Positions 28,536 to 36,045 of a stretch of DNA of 64,000 bases are shown piece after piece (position 1 is the first letter of the stretch; each line of letters starts with the position of its first letter). Origin of the DNA: Paenibacillus barcinonensis (GTDB lineage Bacteria; Bacillota; Bacilli; Paenibacillales; Paenibacillaceae); assembly GCF_003217495.1 (NCBI RefSeq), contig NZ_QJSW01000001.1, positions 124,001 to 188,000 on the forward strand. Direction: 5' to 3'. The position numbers and the translations under genes are program-made. Under the pieces are notes generated by a model. The model searched no databases. It had not been told where the DNA came from and saw nothing but the letters and a program-made list of their open reading frames with translations.

Positions 28536-28566
28536 AAAAAAAACCTTAGCTGGAATAGCTAAGGTT
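28536..28566 (-). terminator. Intrinsic terminator of ohrR
   Basis: AACCTTAGCT and AGCTAAGGTT (28542-28566) form a perfect 10-bp stem with loop GGAAT, followed on the minus strand by a run of T. It lies 25 bp after the ohrR stop. Confidence 0.92.
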
Positions 28567-28590
28567 CAGTGTGAATAACAGCTTAACATT

Positions 28591-29046
28591 TTATTTTTTC
28601 GCTGCATTTGTATTAGTCTCGTGCACTTTATGCAACAGGCCCTTGAACTGACCAAGCAATGCTTCAAACTCTGTACTGTTCAGGCAAGCATCTCCCTGAA
28701 TGGCATCCGGGATGTTAAGAGCTTTATTTTTAAGTTCACGTCCTGCATCAGTCAATGTAATTAATACTTTGCGTTCGTCTTGTGCGGAACGCTCCCGATG
28801 GATGAATCCGGCTGCCTGCAAACGCTTCAGAAGAGGGGTGAGTGTGCCTGAATCGAGATATAAAGCCTCACCTATCTCTTTCACTGTGCATTCCTGGCGT
28901 TCCCACAATACCATTAGAACCAGATACTGGGAATATGTTACCCCCAATACCTCCAGATAAGGCTGGTACAGCTTGGTAATCTCACGTGAGCATGCGTATA
29001 TGGCAAAGCATAATTGATTATCCAGCTTCAAACGATCTGTCTGCAT
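28591..29046 (-). CDS. ohrR: OhrR-type MarR family peroxide-sensing regulator
   Basis: A 151-residue winged-helix MarR protein close to OhrR, the organic-hydroperoxide sensor. The sensing Cys is C13 in [18 protein letters not shown]. The recognition region reads [15 protein letters not shown] and the wing [14 protein letters not shown]. Extra cysteines at 19, 53 and 121 are visible. C121 sits roughly where two-Cys OhrR proteins have their resolving Cys, whereas B. subtilis OhrR uses one Cys. No ohr peroxidase gene is present in the window, so the target is unknown. AGGTGAG precedes the ATG. Confidence 0.85.
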   Translation of the reverse strand: MQTDRLKLDNQLCFAIYACSREITKLYQPYLEVLGVTYSQYLVLMVLWERQECTVKEIGEALYLDSGTLTPLLKRLQAAGFIHRERSAQDERKVLITLTDAGRELKNKALNIPDAIQGDACLNSTEFEALLGQFKGLLHKVHETNTNAAKK

Positions 29047-29066
29047 GTTGTCTGTCTCACCTGCCT

Positions 29067-29087
29067 AATGTACATTAAATTGCTTGA
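29067..29087 (-). promoter_or_regulatory. Candidate OhrR-type operator upstream of ohrR
   Basis: The palindrome AATGTACATT (29067-29076) abuts AAATTGC. On the minus strand CAATTTAAT-GTA resembles the OhrR box (TACAATTTAATTGTA) with one T missing. It lies 20-40 bp upstream of the ohrR ATG, which would allow autorepression. Confidence 0.35.
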
Positions 29088-29272
29088 ATTGATCCAAGGC
29101 TATCCTCACTGCTTTCCATATAACTTACAGTGATTCAGGTTCCTTGGTTCTATCTTATCACAAAATAGATAAAAAGAAGAATAATTGAGCACAAATTATT
29201 TTATAAACCTATTAAATCATCATAAATTAAGTTGCATACAATGTAATCAAGGGGACTAAATATGCTGACGGG

Positions 29273-29301
29273 TTGACGCTCTGATCGCTTTTCTATAAAA
29301 T
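29273..29301 (+). promoter_or_regulatory. SigA-type promoter of comM
   Basis: TTGACG (29273-29278), 17 bases, TAAAAT (29296-29301). It is the only strong plus-strand promoter in the ohrR-comM spacer. Transcription would start near 29308, giving a leader of about 77 nt that contains the hairpin at 29318-29378. Confidence 0.65.
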
Positions 29302-29317
29302 GCAATTAGAAGCTGAG

Positions 29318-29378
29318 GAAGCACCTTAATTCGAAGAACAGCCCGCATGCGGGGCTGACTAACCGAGTGAGGTGTTTC
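29318..29378 (+). promoter_or_regulatory. Structured 5' leader pairing with the comM ribosome site
   Basis: GAAGCACCTTA (29318-29328) can pair with TGAGGTGTTTC (29368-29378) as an 11-bp stem with two G-U wobbles. The 3' arm contains the comM Shine-Dalgarno GAGGTG. Inside is a second stem CAGCCC/GGGCTG (29339-29357). The layout would hide the ribosome site. I could not match it to a known riboswitch class. Confidence 0.55.
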
Positions 29379-29384
29379 TTTGTT

Positions 29385-31004
29385 ATGTACGGAAAGTTAT
29401 ATAGCGCGTGTCTCTATGGCATTGACGGTGTATTGATTGAGGTGGAAACGGATCTCTCCAATGGTTTACCTATGACCTCCATCATCGGGCTTCCTGATTC
29501 AGCGATCCGTGAAGCTGTTGAACGAGTCCGTGCTGCGATTAAAAACTGCGGATACCAGTATCCTTTACAGCGCATTACGATTAATCTGGCTCCCGCTGAC
29601 CTGCGCAAGGAAGGCTCTTCCTTCGACCTCGCCATTGCTATCGCTCTGCTTACAACCAGTGGTCAGCTTATACTGCCTCCAGAGGAGCGCACTTTGGTGC
29701 TCGGAGAACTCGCACTGGACGGCTCAATTCGAGCTGTGCCTGGCGTTTTATCCATGGTTGATCTGGCCAAAAGACAAGGCTTCACTTCGGTTCTATTACC
29801 TTCCGATAATGTGCAGGAGGCTCGCCTCATTCGCGGAATCGCAATCCACGGTCTGCGTCATCTGAAGGAACTGACACCTGACTTAACAAATCGTTCTGAC
29901 CCTTCCCCAAACGATGTAACCCACACAATGAGGGGAACAACCAATGCCGGCCCGACCATCTTGAAAAATTATGATCATCTGCGCCGCTGCCGGAATGACA
30001 GTACACAACGGGATCAAGGCAAGACAGCTTCTCCGTTGTCTTATGAAGACTATAGCGATGTCCTGGGGCAGCATCATGTCAAGCGTGCCTTAATGATCGC
30101 CGCTGCCGGAATGCATAACATTATGCTGGTGGGTCCGCCTGGAACCGGTAAAACGATGTTAATCAAACGACTGCCGACCATTTTACCACCTCTGTCGGAA
30201 GCTGAAGCGCTTGAAGTAACCAAAGTGTTAAGTGCAGCCGGACAGCTGAAAGAAGCGCCACAGGGACTGATTACAGCCAGACCGTTCCGCTCGCCCCATC
30301 ATACGATATCGGCGTCCGGCCTGATTGGAGGCGGGGGTATTCCGAAGCCGGGCGAAGTCAGTCTCGCTCATCGCGGAATATTATTTCTGGATGAGTTGCC
30401 CGAATTTCAGCGTCAGGTGCTGGAGGTTCTCAGACAACCACTGGAGGATCAGGCGGTAACGATTAGTCGTGCAAGAGCCGCGTTCACGTTTCCTGCACAG
30501 TTCATGCTTGCCAGCTCTATGAATCCCTGTCCCTGCGGATATTTATCAGTCCATGCCGAGGATCAGCGCTGCATCTGCACCCCTGCTCGTGTAGCCGCAT
30601 ACCGTGCCAGAATTTCGGGTCCACTGCTTGATCGTATAGACCTGCAGATCGAGGGTCCTCCACCAGGAGATTGGCGCAAGTCGGGAGTCTCCCCTTCCTC
30701 CGCAGACATGCAAAACAAAGTAATTACAGCCCATGCTATTCAGGCCAAACGTTACGCGAACCATCCGGTTCGCTGGAACAGTCAGCTCTCGGGCACCTTT
30801 TTGCGAAAAACGATTCACCTGCCTCCTTCAGCGGAGCTGCTGTTAGACGAAACGTTGAACACCCTTCAACTAAGCATGCGTGCACGTGATCGAATTATGA
30901 AGATGGCTCAGACGATCGCAGATCTGGATCATGAAGGCATTATTCAAACAGCTCATGTTGCGGAAGCGATCCAGTACCGACAGTTAGACCTGAATATATT
31001 TTAA
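29385..31004 (+). CDS. comM: ComM/YifB family magnesium-chelatase-like AAA+ ATPase
   Basis: A 539-residue ATPase of the ComM/YifB family; in naturally competent bacteria ComM is a helicase aiding branch migration of imported DNA. An N-terminal Lon-like fold (SIIGLPDSAIREAVERVRAAI) leads into Walker A GPPGTGKTMLIKRLPTILP, Walker B GILFLDELPEF and a Cys motif NPCPCGY...CIC. The ATG at 29385 has GAGGTG upstream; the frame extends 18 bp further to 29367 without support. It is a lone plus-strand gene near dprA, another competence-associated gene. Confidence 0.93.
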   Translation: MYGKLYSACLYGIDGVLIEVETDLSNGLPMTSIIGLPDSAIREAVERVRAAIKNCGYQYPLQRITINLAPADLRKEGSSFDLAIAIALLTTSGQLILPPEERTLVLGELALDGSIRAVPGVLSMVDLAKRQGFTSVLLPSDNVQEARLIRGIAIHGLRHLKELTPDLTNRSDPSPNDVTHTMRGTTNAGPTILKNYDHLRRCRNDSTQRDQGKTASPLSYEDYSDVLGQHHVKRALMIAAAGMHNIMLVGPPGTGKTMLIKRLPTILPPLSEAEALEVTKVLSAAGQLKEAPQGLITARPFRSPHHTISASGLIGGGGIPKPGEVSLAHRGILFLDELPEFQRQVLEVLRQPLEDQAVTISRARAAFTFPAQFMLASSMNPCPCGYLSVHAEDQRCICTPARVAAYRARISGPLLDRIDLQIEGPPPGDWRKSGVSPSSADMQNKVITAHAIQAKRYANHPVRWNSQLSGTFLRKTIHLPPSAELLLDETLNTLQLSMRARDRIMKMAQTIADLDHEGIIQTAHVAEAIQYRQLDLNIF

Positions 31005-31032
31005 TGCTGCGGGATCTAACGTAACGAAACCT

Positions 31033-31089
31033 AAAAGGCCGTATGAGAGCTCTCCATGTCTGTTTCATGAAGAGTCTGATACGGCCTTT
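31033..31089. terminator. Bidirectional terminator between comM and the nitroreductase gene
   Basis: AAAGGCCGTAT (31034-31044) pairs perfectly with ATACGGCCTTT (31079-31089), with further pairing GAGAGCTCT/AGAGTCT inside. Both genes converge on it. Confidence 0.85.
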
Positions 31090-31136
31090 AAAAAGCTCAC
31101 CTATGATTCCTGTTATATTGTCGGTAAAAGTGGCTG

Positions 31137-31688
31137 TTATTCAAACAATGTTAGCTTATCCTTGGCAGGCGTGCGCTCTTTCGAGGATGGAATCACGTCG
31201 GGATATCCTATATAGAGCATACCTATAATTTTCTCTCCAGCCTTGATGCCGAGCTCCTTACGGAATTTGGGTGCATACAGAAATGGCTTTGTTACCCAAA
31301 ACGTGCCAATCTCCTCACTCCAGGCTGCGAGCATAAAGTTCTGAACCAGCGCGCTGGCCGCTGCAAAATCCTCATCCCAGATCGCTTGTCTCGGGTCCTC
31401 CTCCATCACAACAAGCATAATGGAGGGTACCTGAAGCACGTTGGCCGAAAACTTGTTATCTTCGCCCATCTCGGCTTCAATGGCCTCTGCGAGTTTTTTA
31501 CGTCCTTTGCCACTAAACAGTACAAATCTCCATGGCTCGCGCAATTTATGGTTGGGCGCCCACACTGCTGTATCCAGCAAATCTATAATCTGCTCCGTTG
31601 GAACAGCCTCTTTTTTAAACTTTTTGACGGTTCGGCGACTCTGGATCGCATGCCGGACTGCATTGCCTGTGTTTGTCGTTTTACTCAT
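31137..31688 (-). CDS. Nitroreductase family protein (FMN-dependent)
   Basis: A 183-residue nitroreductase-fold flavoprotein, likely binding FMN as a dimer and reducing nitro or quinone compounds with NAD(P)H; the substrate cannot be read from sequence. The family N-terminus is AIQSRRTVKKFKKEAVP. FMN-site stretches are TAVWAPNHKLREPWRF and AAASALVQNFMLAAWSEEIGTFW, and it closes with KIIGMLYIGYP. It is transcribed alone from a good promoter with a palindrome behind the -10, suggesting inducible control. Confidence 0.88.
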   Translation of the reverse strand: MSKTTNTGNAVRHAIQSRRTVKKFKKEAVPTEQIIDLLDTAVWAPNHKLREPWRFVLFSGKGRKKLAEAIEAEMGEDNKFSANVLQVPSIMLVVMEEDPRQAIWDEDFAAASALVQNFMLAAWSEEIGTFWVTKPFLYAPKFRKELGIKAGEKIIGMLYIGYPDVIPSSKERTPAKDKLTLFE

Positions 31689-31720
31689 GGGTCATGCCTC
31701 CCTCTCCACATCATACTTGC

Positions 31721-31732
31721 AGGTTACAACCT
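31721..31732 (-). promoter_or_regulatory. Palindrome at the nitroreductase promoter (putative operator)
   Basis: AGGTT-AC-AACCT is a perfect inverted repeat starting 2 bp downstream of the -10 box, over the expected transcription start. That position suits a repressor. No regulator gene is adjacent. Confidence 0.4.
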
Positions 31733-31734
31733 CC

Positions 31735-31764
31735 ATTATACACGCTTCTGCTGCTGAGATTCAA
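31735..31764 (-). promoter_or_regulatory. SigA-type promoter of the nitroreductase gene
   Basis: On the minus strand TTGAAT (31764-31759), 18 bases, TATAAT (31740-31735). The start codon is 47 bp downstream. Confidence 0.7.
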
Positions 31765-32137
31765 AACGACCCGATAATCAGACCTGCATCGGCTGATCCT
31801 CTTGGCTCCCTGTGCTCTCACACTAATTATAATGCACCGCTCGCAACATATAGAGCCCGTTAACAAGTGGCATGCTCCCTGCACTGTCGACGCAGCTACA
31901 ACATCCCTATAACAAATAAAGGACAGAAAAACCTGAAGAAAACGAAGCCTTTGCTCTGAAGGCTGTCTGCACGAAAGCCGCATCGCAGTGTAGGTCTATC
32001 ACCTGACTTCCCGCCTTTGCAAACAGGCAGCAAATACAGATGATTATCGTTATTCTCCAGGCTGTTCTACCATCGACATGTCCATCTAAAGCATGCTTGG
32101 ATCGACTAATATCGTTTAATTATCGAAGCTTAAAGGT
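31765..32137. other. Non-coding spacer between yraN and the nitroreductase gene
   Basis: I see no supportable gene, terminator or known RNA here. Short imperfect repeats such as GCCT-N8-AGGC near 32014-32029 exist but lack a U-tract, so the 3' end of the rnhB-yraN transcript is not explained. Confidence 0.4.
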
Positions 32138-32536
32138 TTAAAAGGCATTCTCCACATGATTGACAGATATGATCTCACCCGTAGAACGCATCGTAACAGC
32201 TATGACATCAAAGCGAATCTGACAAGCATGCTCTCCAGTCATTTGTATGTAAACGGCAGCGGTGGAGCGCACCTGCTGCATTTTGCGCTGATCAACAGAC
32301 TCCTGCGCAGTCCCGAATACAGCCTGTGAACTACGACTTCGAACTTCGACAAAAATCAGCAAATCCCCGTGAGATGCGATAATATCCACTTCTCCGCTAC
32401 GACAGCGCCAGTTTCGTTGAAGAATCTGATATTGTCGCTGCTCTAACCAGCGGCAGGCCTCTTCTTCTCCAATTCGCCCCTTCTGTTGACGATTCAGCTT
32501 GCCATTCGACTTTCGACCCGATCCGGAGTCTACCAT
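32138..32536 (-). CDS. yraN: UPF0102 family protein YraN (putative endonuclease-fold protein)
   Basis: A 132-residue member of UPF0102, which has a restriction-endonuclease-like fold. The conserved core is visible: KGRIGEEEACRWLEQ, ILQRNWRCRSGEVDIIA, then LLIFVEVRSRS, with an E-V-D-...-E-V-R pattern like PD-(D/E)xK nucleases. The cellular role is not established. The start overlaps the ylqH stop by 7 bp. Basic residues are frequent near the N-terminus. Confidence 0.9.
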   Translation of the reverse strand: MVDSGSGRKSNGKLNRQQKGRIGEEEACRWLEQRQYQILQRNWRCRSGEVDIIASHGDLLIFVEVRSRSSQAVFGTAQESVDQRKMQQVRSTAAVYIQMTGEHACQIRFDVIAVTMRSTGEIISVNHVENAF

Positions 32537-32841
32537 GTCTCTTCCTCATCAAGGCCAGAGGCAAGCCGATCTGCCCGGTACACGTAGGTCAGCACCTCAG
32601 CGACCAGCTGGTACAGTTCTGCTGGAATCTGTTCATCCAGATTCAGCTTGGAGAGCACCTCCACCAGTGCTGCATCCTCCTGCACAGGGACTCCATTTTC
32701 CTTGGCTTTATCCAGAATAGCTTCAGCTACTTTACCGCGGCCTTTGGCCACAACAATTGGCGCTTCATTTTCTCCGGGAACATATTTTAAGGCCACTGCT
32801 TTTTTGGATAATACATCCGGCTGTGGTAACTCCTCTTTCAT
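32530..32841 (-). CDS. ylqH: YlqH/FlhX: soluble FlhB C-terminal domain paralogue
   Basis: A 103-residue protein matching the cytoplasmic part of FlhB after the autocleavage site: KKAVALKYVPGENEAPIVVAKG parallels FlhB HFAVALKYEGSEMEAPQIIAKG, and IPAELYQLVAEVLTYVYRAD parallels IPADLFQAVAEVLAYVYKLK. The membrane domain and the NPTH motif are absent. Related proteins are thought able to replace the FlhB switch domain in export; the normal function is open. It overlaps ylqG by 4 bp and yraN by 7 bp, so the three are translated together. Confidence 0.88.
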   Translation of the reverse strand: MKEELPQPDVLSKKAVALKYVPGENEAPIVVAKGRGKVAEAILDKAKENGVPVQEDAALVEVLSKLNLDEQIPAELYQLVAEVLTYVYRADRLASGLDEEETW

Positions 32842-34889
32842 ACTTTAAAATCCACCCCTTTATATCGCTCAGGGCTGTAGTCTGTTGCACTCACCTTTCG
32901 CTCTGCTCCAGCCGCCTGCCCTGCGGGCCAAGGCTCTGCCCTGAAGGTCAGCAACTGGTACCCCAGCTTGTCAAGTGATTGATGAATCATCTCACGACCA
33001 CTCTCCAGCAGGGCTCCCATCCCCTCATTATCATTAAGCACACGCAGACTGACAATGTTATTCACCACATGCACATCCACCAGCGTATGTCCCAGGCTCT
33101 TCATGTCCAGATCAAACAGCAAGCGGCAATTAGCCGCATCCAGCTCACCGCGCTGACCACGTCGCGACTGGATCTGCACCGAGGCCGTCTGCTCTCCATC
33201 CGGACCCGTGATGGGGATAAACCAGTGCATTTGTGCAAACGTTGCACCGCGATCAGTCGTAAGCAATAGCTGCTGCCCTGTCAGATATTGCACCGTTTGG
33301 GCGGCGGCATCTTTCAGTGCCGCCGGGGCACTGTCGCTGCTGGCAAGCTGCAGCAGCAAGCCCTTGAGCGAGTCCGCATTCGCCGGACTCGCTGCGTCCC
33401 CCACGCGCGGCTGCATCGCCGCGCCGTGAACGGCCTGCTGCTCGTGCTCCGCACCGAGCAGCTTTAGCACGCGCCCCACCCACGGGTCTCCCCCGTGGGT
33501 GACAGGCGCGTTCGCCGCCGCACCCGCAGGTGCGGCGGCAGGCAAGGGCTGCGGCGAGCCTGCGGCAGCCGCAGCCACCTGGCCGCCCTGCTGCGCAGCA
33601 GGGGCGGCCTGAGCTGCCGCGCCAGGCTGTGCCGGGGCGGCAGCGGACGCGCTGCGCAGCGCGTCCAGCAGCGCCAGCAGCTTCGGCGCCAGCTGCGCTG
33701 GCGTAGGCGCCGCTGGCGCGGCCTGGCCTGCTGCGGACTGTGGCCCCGCAGCAGCAGGCGTGTTTTCGCGGCCGTTTGCACGCACGGCCGCGTCTTCGGG
33801 CTGGCCGACACTTCCACGGCCAGCACCCGTTTCCGCCGCCCCCGGAGCTCCCGGGCGGCTGCCACTTATGCCCGCGTCCGTAGCTCGCGGGCTCTCACCG
33901 GGTATTCCGCTACCCGCCGGAATACCTGCACTGCCTCTGCCAGCCGCTTCAGCCTGACTGCCAGCCGCTTTTGCGCCAGCCTCAGGACTGGCCTGCGCCT
34001 GACTCGTCTGCTGCGGCATGCTGCCCTTAGACGTCTGATTCACATCATCAGCGACTACTTCCGCACCACTCGCCGCTGCTGCAGCATTAGCGGCCTGCAT
34101 AGTCTGAGCCTGCTGCTGGGATGGCAAAGCAGATGCCGCTGGCATTCCCGCCACCGGACGATTCACAAGGGCCGCCGCTGTAGCTGTATCCCCATCTGGC
34201 TGAACTTGCTGTGCAGCAGTGCCCTGCTGTGCTGTCACAATCCCCGGTTTCGCATTGGTCGCTGCCTCGCCTCCCGGAACCGGTTTACCTGTTGTCTGAG
34301 ATATCAGCGACTCCAACTGATCCGCTAACCCGCTCAGCAGCTGATGTAACGGAGGCCCAAATACAGTCTGATGTAATCCTTTTACTGTCTCTGCTGTCAC
34401 AGGAAGTCCGCGCTGAAAAGCAATACCCGTTGCCTGTACCCACTCCTCCACAGGCACTTGTGCAGGCTTGGCTGCCATCATCGTTTGTACCATCGCTACA
34501 TTATCCTTGGTCAAAGGCAGACCGCTACGCTGCATCGCCAGCAGCAATTCCCGATTGTCCTTCGTATCAGTCAGGCCAACCTCCTGCATCAAATTGTTCA
34601 ATGAAGCCTGCGGCAGCTCTGTTAGAGAACCTCCAACCGGCTTCATAACGGTCACGCCGTTCTCACCTGGAGGCTGCACCTGCAGCAGTGTCGTTTCACC
34701 CGGACGGAGCGGCGTCTCCAGTTTGGCACGTACCTGCACGCCTTGAATTTGCAGCACCGCCTCGCCTCCATCATCCGATACACTAACAACGGAGCCACGA
34801 ACAACCTGACCTTCCTTTAATTCGAGCGGCCTCGCATTTCCTGGTTTGCCATCCCCAATCAAACCACGAATCATAGAGCTAATATTCAA
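32838..34889 (-). CDS. ylqG: YlqG-type FliK-like protein with long low-complexity linker
   Basis: A 683-residue protein without signal peptide. The N-terminal 85 residues form a conserved barrel-like region (EGQVVRGSVVSVSDDGGEAVLQIQG). A long Ala/Gly/Pro/Gln-rich linker (about 215-480) is encoded by very GC-rich DNA. The C-terminal region (about 560-650) resembles the FliK Flg_hook domain: CRLLFDLDMKSLGHTLVDVHV, then LRVLNDNEGM. Its partner ylqH resembles the FlhB switch domain, so the pair mirrors the FliK-FlhB length-control pair. It follows rnhB by 30 bp. Confidence 0.82.
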   Translation of the reverse strand: MNISSMIRGLIGDGKPGNARPLELKEGQVVRGSVVSVSDDGGEAVLQIQGVQVRAKLETPLRPGETTLLQVQPPGENGVTVMKPVGGSLTELPQASLNNLMQEVGLTDTKDNRELLLAMQRSGLPLTKDNVAMVQTMMAAKPAQVPVEEWVQATGIAFQRGLPVTAETVKGLHQTVFGPPLHQLLSGLADQLESLISQTTGKPVPGGEAATNAKPGIVTAQQGTAAQQVQPDGDTATAAALVNRPVAGMPAASALPSQQQAQTMQAANAAAAASGAEVVADDVNQTSKGSMPQQTSQAQASPEAGAKAAGSQAEAAGRGSAGIPAGSGIPGESPRATDAGISGSRPGAPGAAETGAGRGSVGQPEDAAVRANGRENTPAAAGPQSAAGQAAPAAPTPAQLAPKLLALLDALRSASAAAPAQPGAAAQAAPAAQQGGQVAAAAAGSPQPLPAAAPAGAAANAPVTHGGDPWVGRVLKLLGAEHEQQAVHGAAMQPRVGDAASPANADSLKGLLLQLASSDSAPAALKDAAAQTVQYLTGQQLLLTTDRGATFAQMHWFIPITGPDGEQTASVQIQSRRGQRGELDAANCRLLFDLDMKSLGHTLVDVHVVNNIVSLRVLNDNEGMGALLESGREMIHQSLDKLGYQLLTFRAEPWPAGQAAGAERKVSATDYSPERYKGVDFKV

Positions 34890-34919
34890 CTCTCTGCCCC
34901 TCCTTCCAACATGCTCTAT

Positions 34920-35630
34920 TTAAAACAGCGTTTGCTGCTCTCCTAACAAATTACCGAGAAAACTACGCCGATGCATCGGCGTAGCCCCTAACGCCATAAT
35001 CTGTTCGCGATGAAATTGCGTTGCGTAGCCTTTATGTACCGACAAACCATAGTCCGGGTATAACGCATCCCATTCTTCCTTGCACAAGCGATCTCTCGTT
35101 ACTTTCGCCACAATGGACGCCGCTGCAATAGATTGACTGTTAGCATCCCCTTTAATAATCGACAGCTGCGGAATATTTACATCCACCTTCTCAGCATCAA
35201 CCAGCAGATAATGAGGGGTCTCACTGAGTGCCTCTACAGCATGTTTCATCGCAAGTCTGGCCGCCTGCTTAATGTTCATCCGATCAATCGTTTCGGCATC
35301 TGCATATCCTACGCCAACCGCCAGTGCGTTCTCCATAATAATGTCATACAGAGCTTCGCGCTTTTTCTCAGACAGCTTTTTGGAATCATTAACCCCTTCC
35401 AGAATAAGTCCTGGAGGCAAAATAACCGCTGCCGCAACAACATCTCCGAACAAACATCCACGTCCCACTTCGTCTATGCCGGCAATATATTCAAAACCAC
35501 TGCCCCAATATTCCCGCTCATATAACAACAGGTCCTGCGGTTCGATTGCTTTCTTTTCCTTTTTCTTTTTCTTCCGTTTGCCCGGCTCATCAGGCAGCTG
35601 CAGCTCAAACATTTCATTGTTAACAGCCAT
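34920..35630 (-). CDS. rnhB: Ribonuclease HII
   Basis: RNase HII removes RNA from RNA-DNA hybrids and single ribonucleotides from DNA. The catalytic core begins IAGIDEVGRGCLFGDVVAAAVILP; GVNDSKKLSEKKRE and SIAAASIVAKVTRD follow with the expected acidic residues, and the C-terminus has HKGYAT. The segment after DEVGRG is CLFG rather than the common PLAG. A very basic Lys/Arg stretch lies at about 18-28. It heads the rnhB-ylqG-ylqH-yraN cluster. Confidence 0.95.
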   Translation of the reverse strand: MAVNNEMFELQLPDEPGKRKKKKKEKKAIEPQDLLLYEREYWGSGFEYIAGIDEVGRGCLFGDVVAAAVILPPGLILEGVNDSKKLSEKKREALYDIIMENALAVGVGYADAETIDRMNIKQAARLAMKHAVEALSETPHYLLVDAEKVDVNIPQLSIIKGDANSQSIAAASIVAKVTRDRLCKEEWDALYPDYGLSVHKGYATQFHREQIMALGATPMHRRSFLGNLLGEQQTLF

Positions 35631-35980
35631 GCTTTTTCATCTCCTTTACACCTTGATTTCATACATCTGCGCAATCTCACACCATCTATTAAAAGTTTGA
35701 CGTTGACACTCGTATCTTTGTTTCCATTGAGTCAAATACCTGCATATCGCTTGCTTGTAAAAAAAATAAAGCAACATCGTGATGTCTTCATTTATCGGTT
35801 GTAATCGAGTGAAATTGAATACATGCAAACCGATGTTTCAGCAAATTTTCACTACCATTTATCATAACATGATTACAAGTCCACTCATATACAGAACAGC
35901 CGATTCCACCAAGCAGCCTTTGCTTGAATTCTCTTCCAGAACAACACGTCAGCACCGCTATTTAATTTCCTTTGAACGCA
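35631..35980. other. AT-rich spacer upstream of rnhB
   Basis: About 350 bp with no supportable gene. A minus-strand frame of 60 codons at 35646-35828 has no ribosome site or recognisable sequence. TTGACT occurs on the minus strand near 35733, but no good -10 follows at 17 bases, so the rnhB promoter was not located. Confidence 0.4.
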
Positions 35981-36015
35981 AAAACGACCGTTCCCGGTAA
36001 TCCGGTAACGGCCGC
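35981..36015 (-). terminator. Intrinsic terminator downstream of rbgA
   Basis: A 13-bp stem CGACCGTTCCCGG / CCGGTAACGGCCG (35986-35998 with 36003-36015, loop TAAT) is followed on the minus strand by TTTTTG. It separates the lepB-rbgA transcript from rnhB. Confidence 0.85.
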
Positions 36016-36045
36016 TTCCTTCGGCTCTTGTATAGCTATCTTTTA

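Noticed and set aside
31711..31983. Frames in the yraN-nitroreductase spacer (for example a 90-codon minus frame).
   Set aside because: They overlap the nitroreductase promoter and have no ribosome site or family similarity.
33464..34328. Long open frames on both strands across the middle of ylqG (for example 33495-34328 plus and 33464-33865 minus).
   Set aside because: They are shadows caused by high GC; products are Arg/Ala runs without motifs or ribosome sites, while the ylqG frame has conserved ends.
35646..35828. A 60-codon minus-strand frame just before rnhB.
   Set aside because: No ribosome site, no recognisable motif, and it lies where a promoter and leader are expected.
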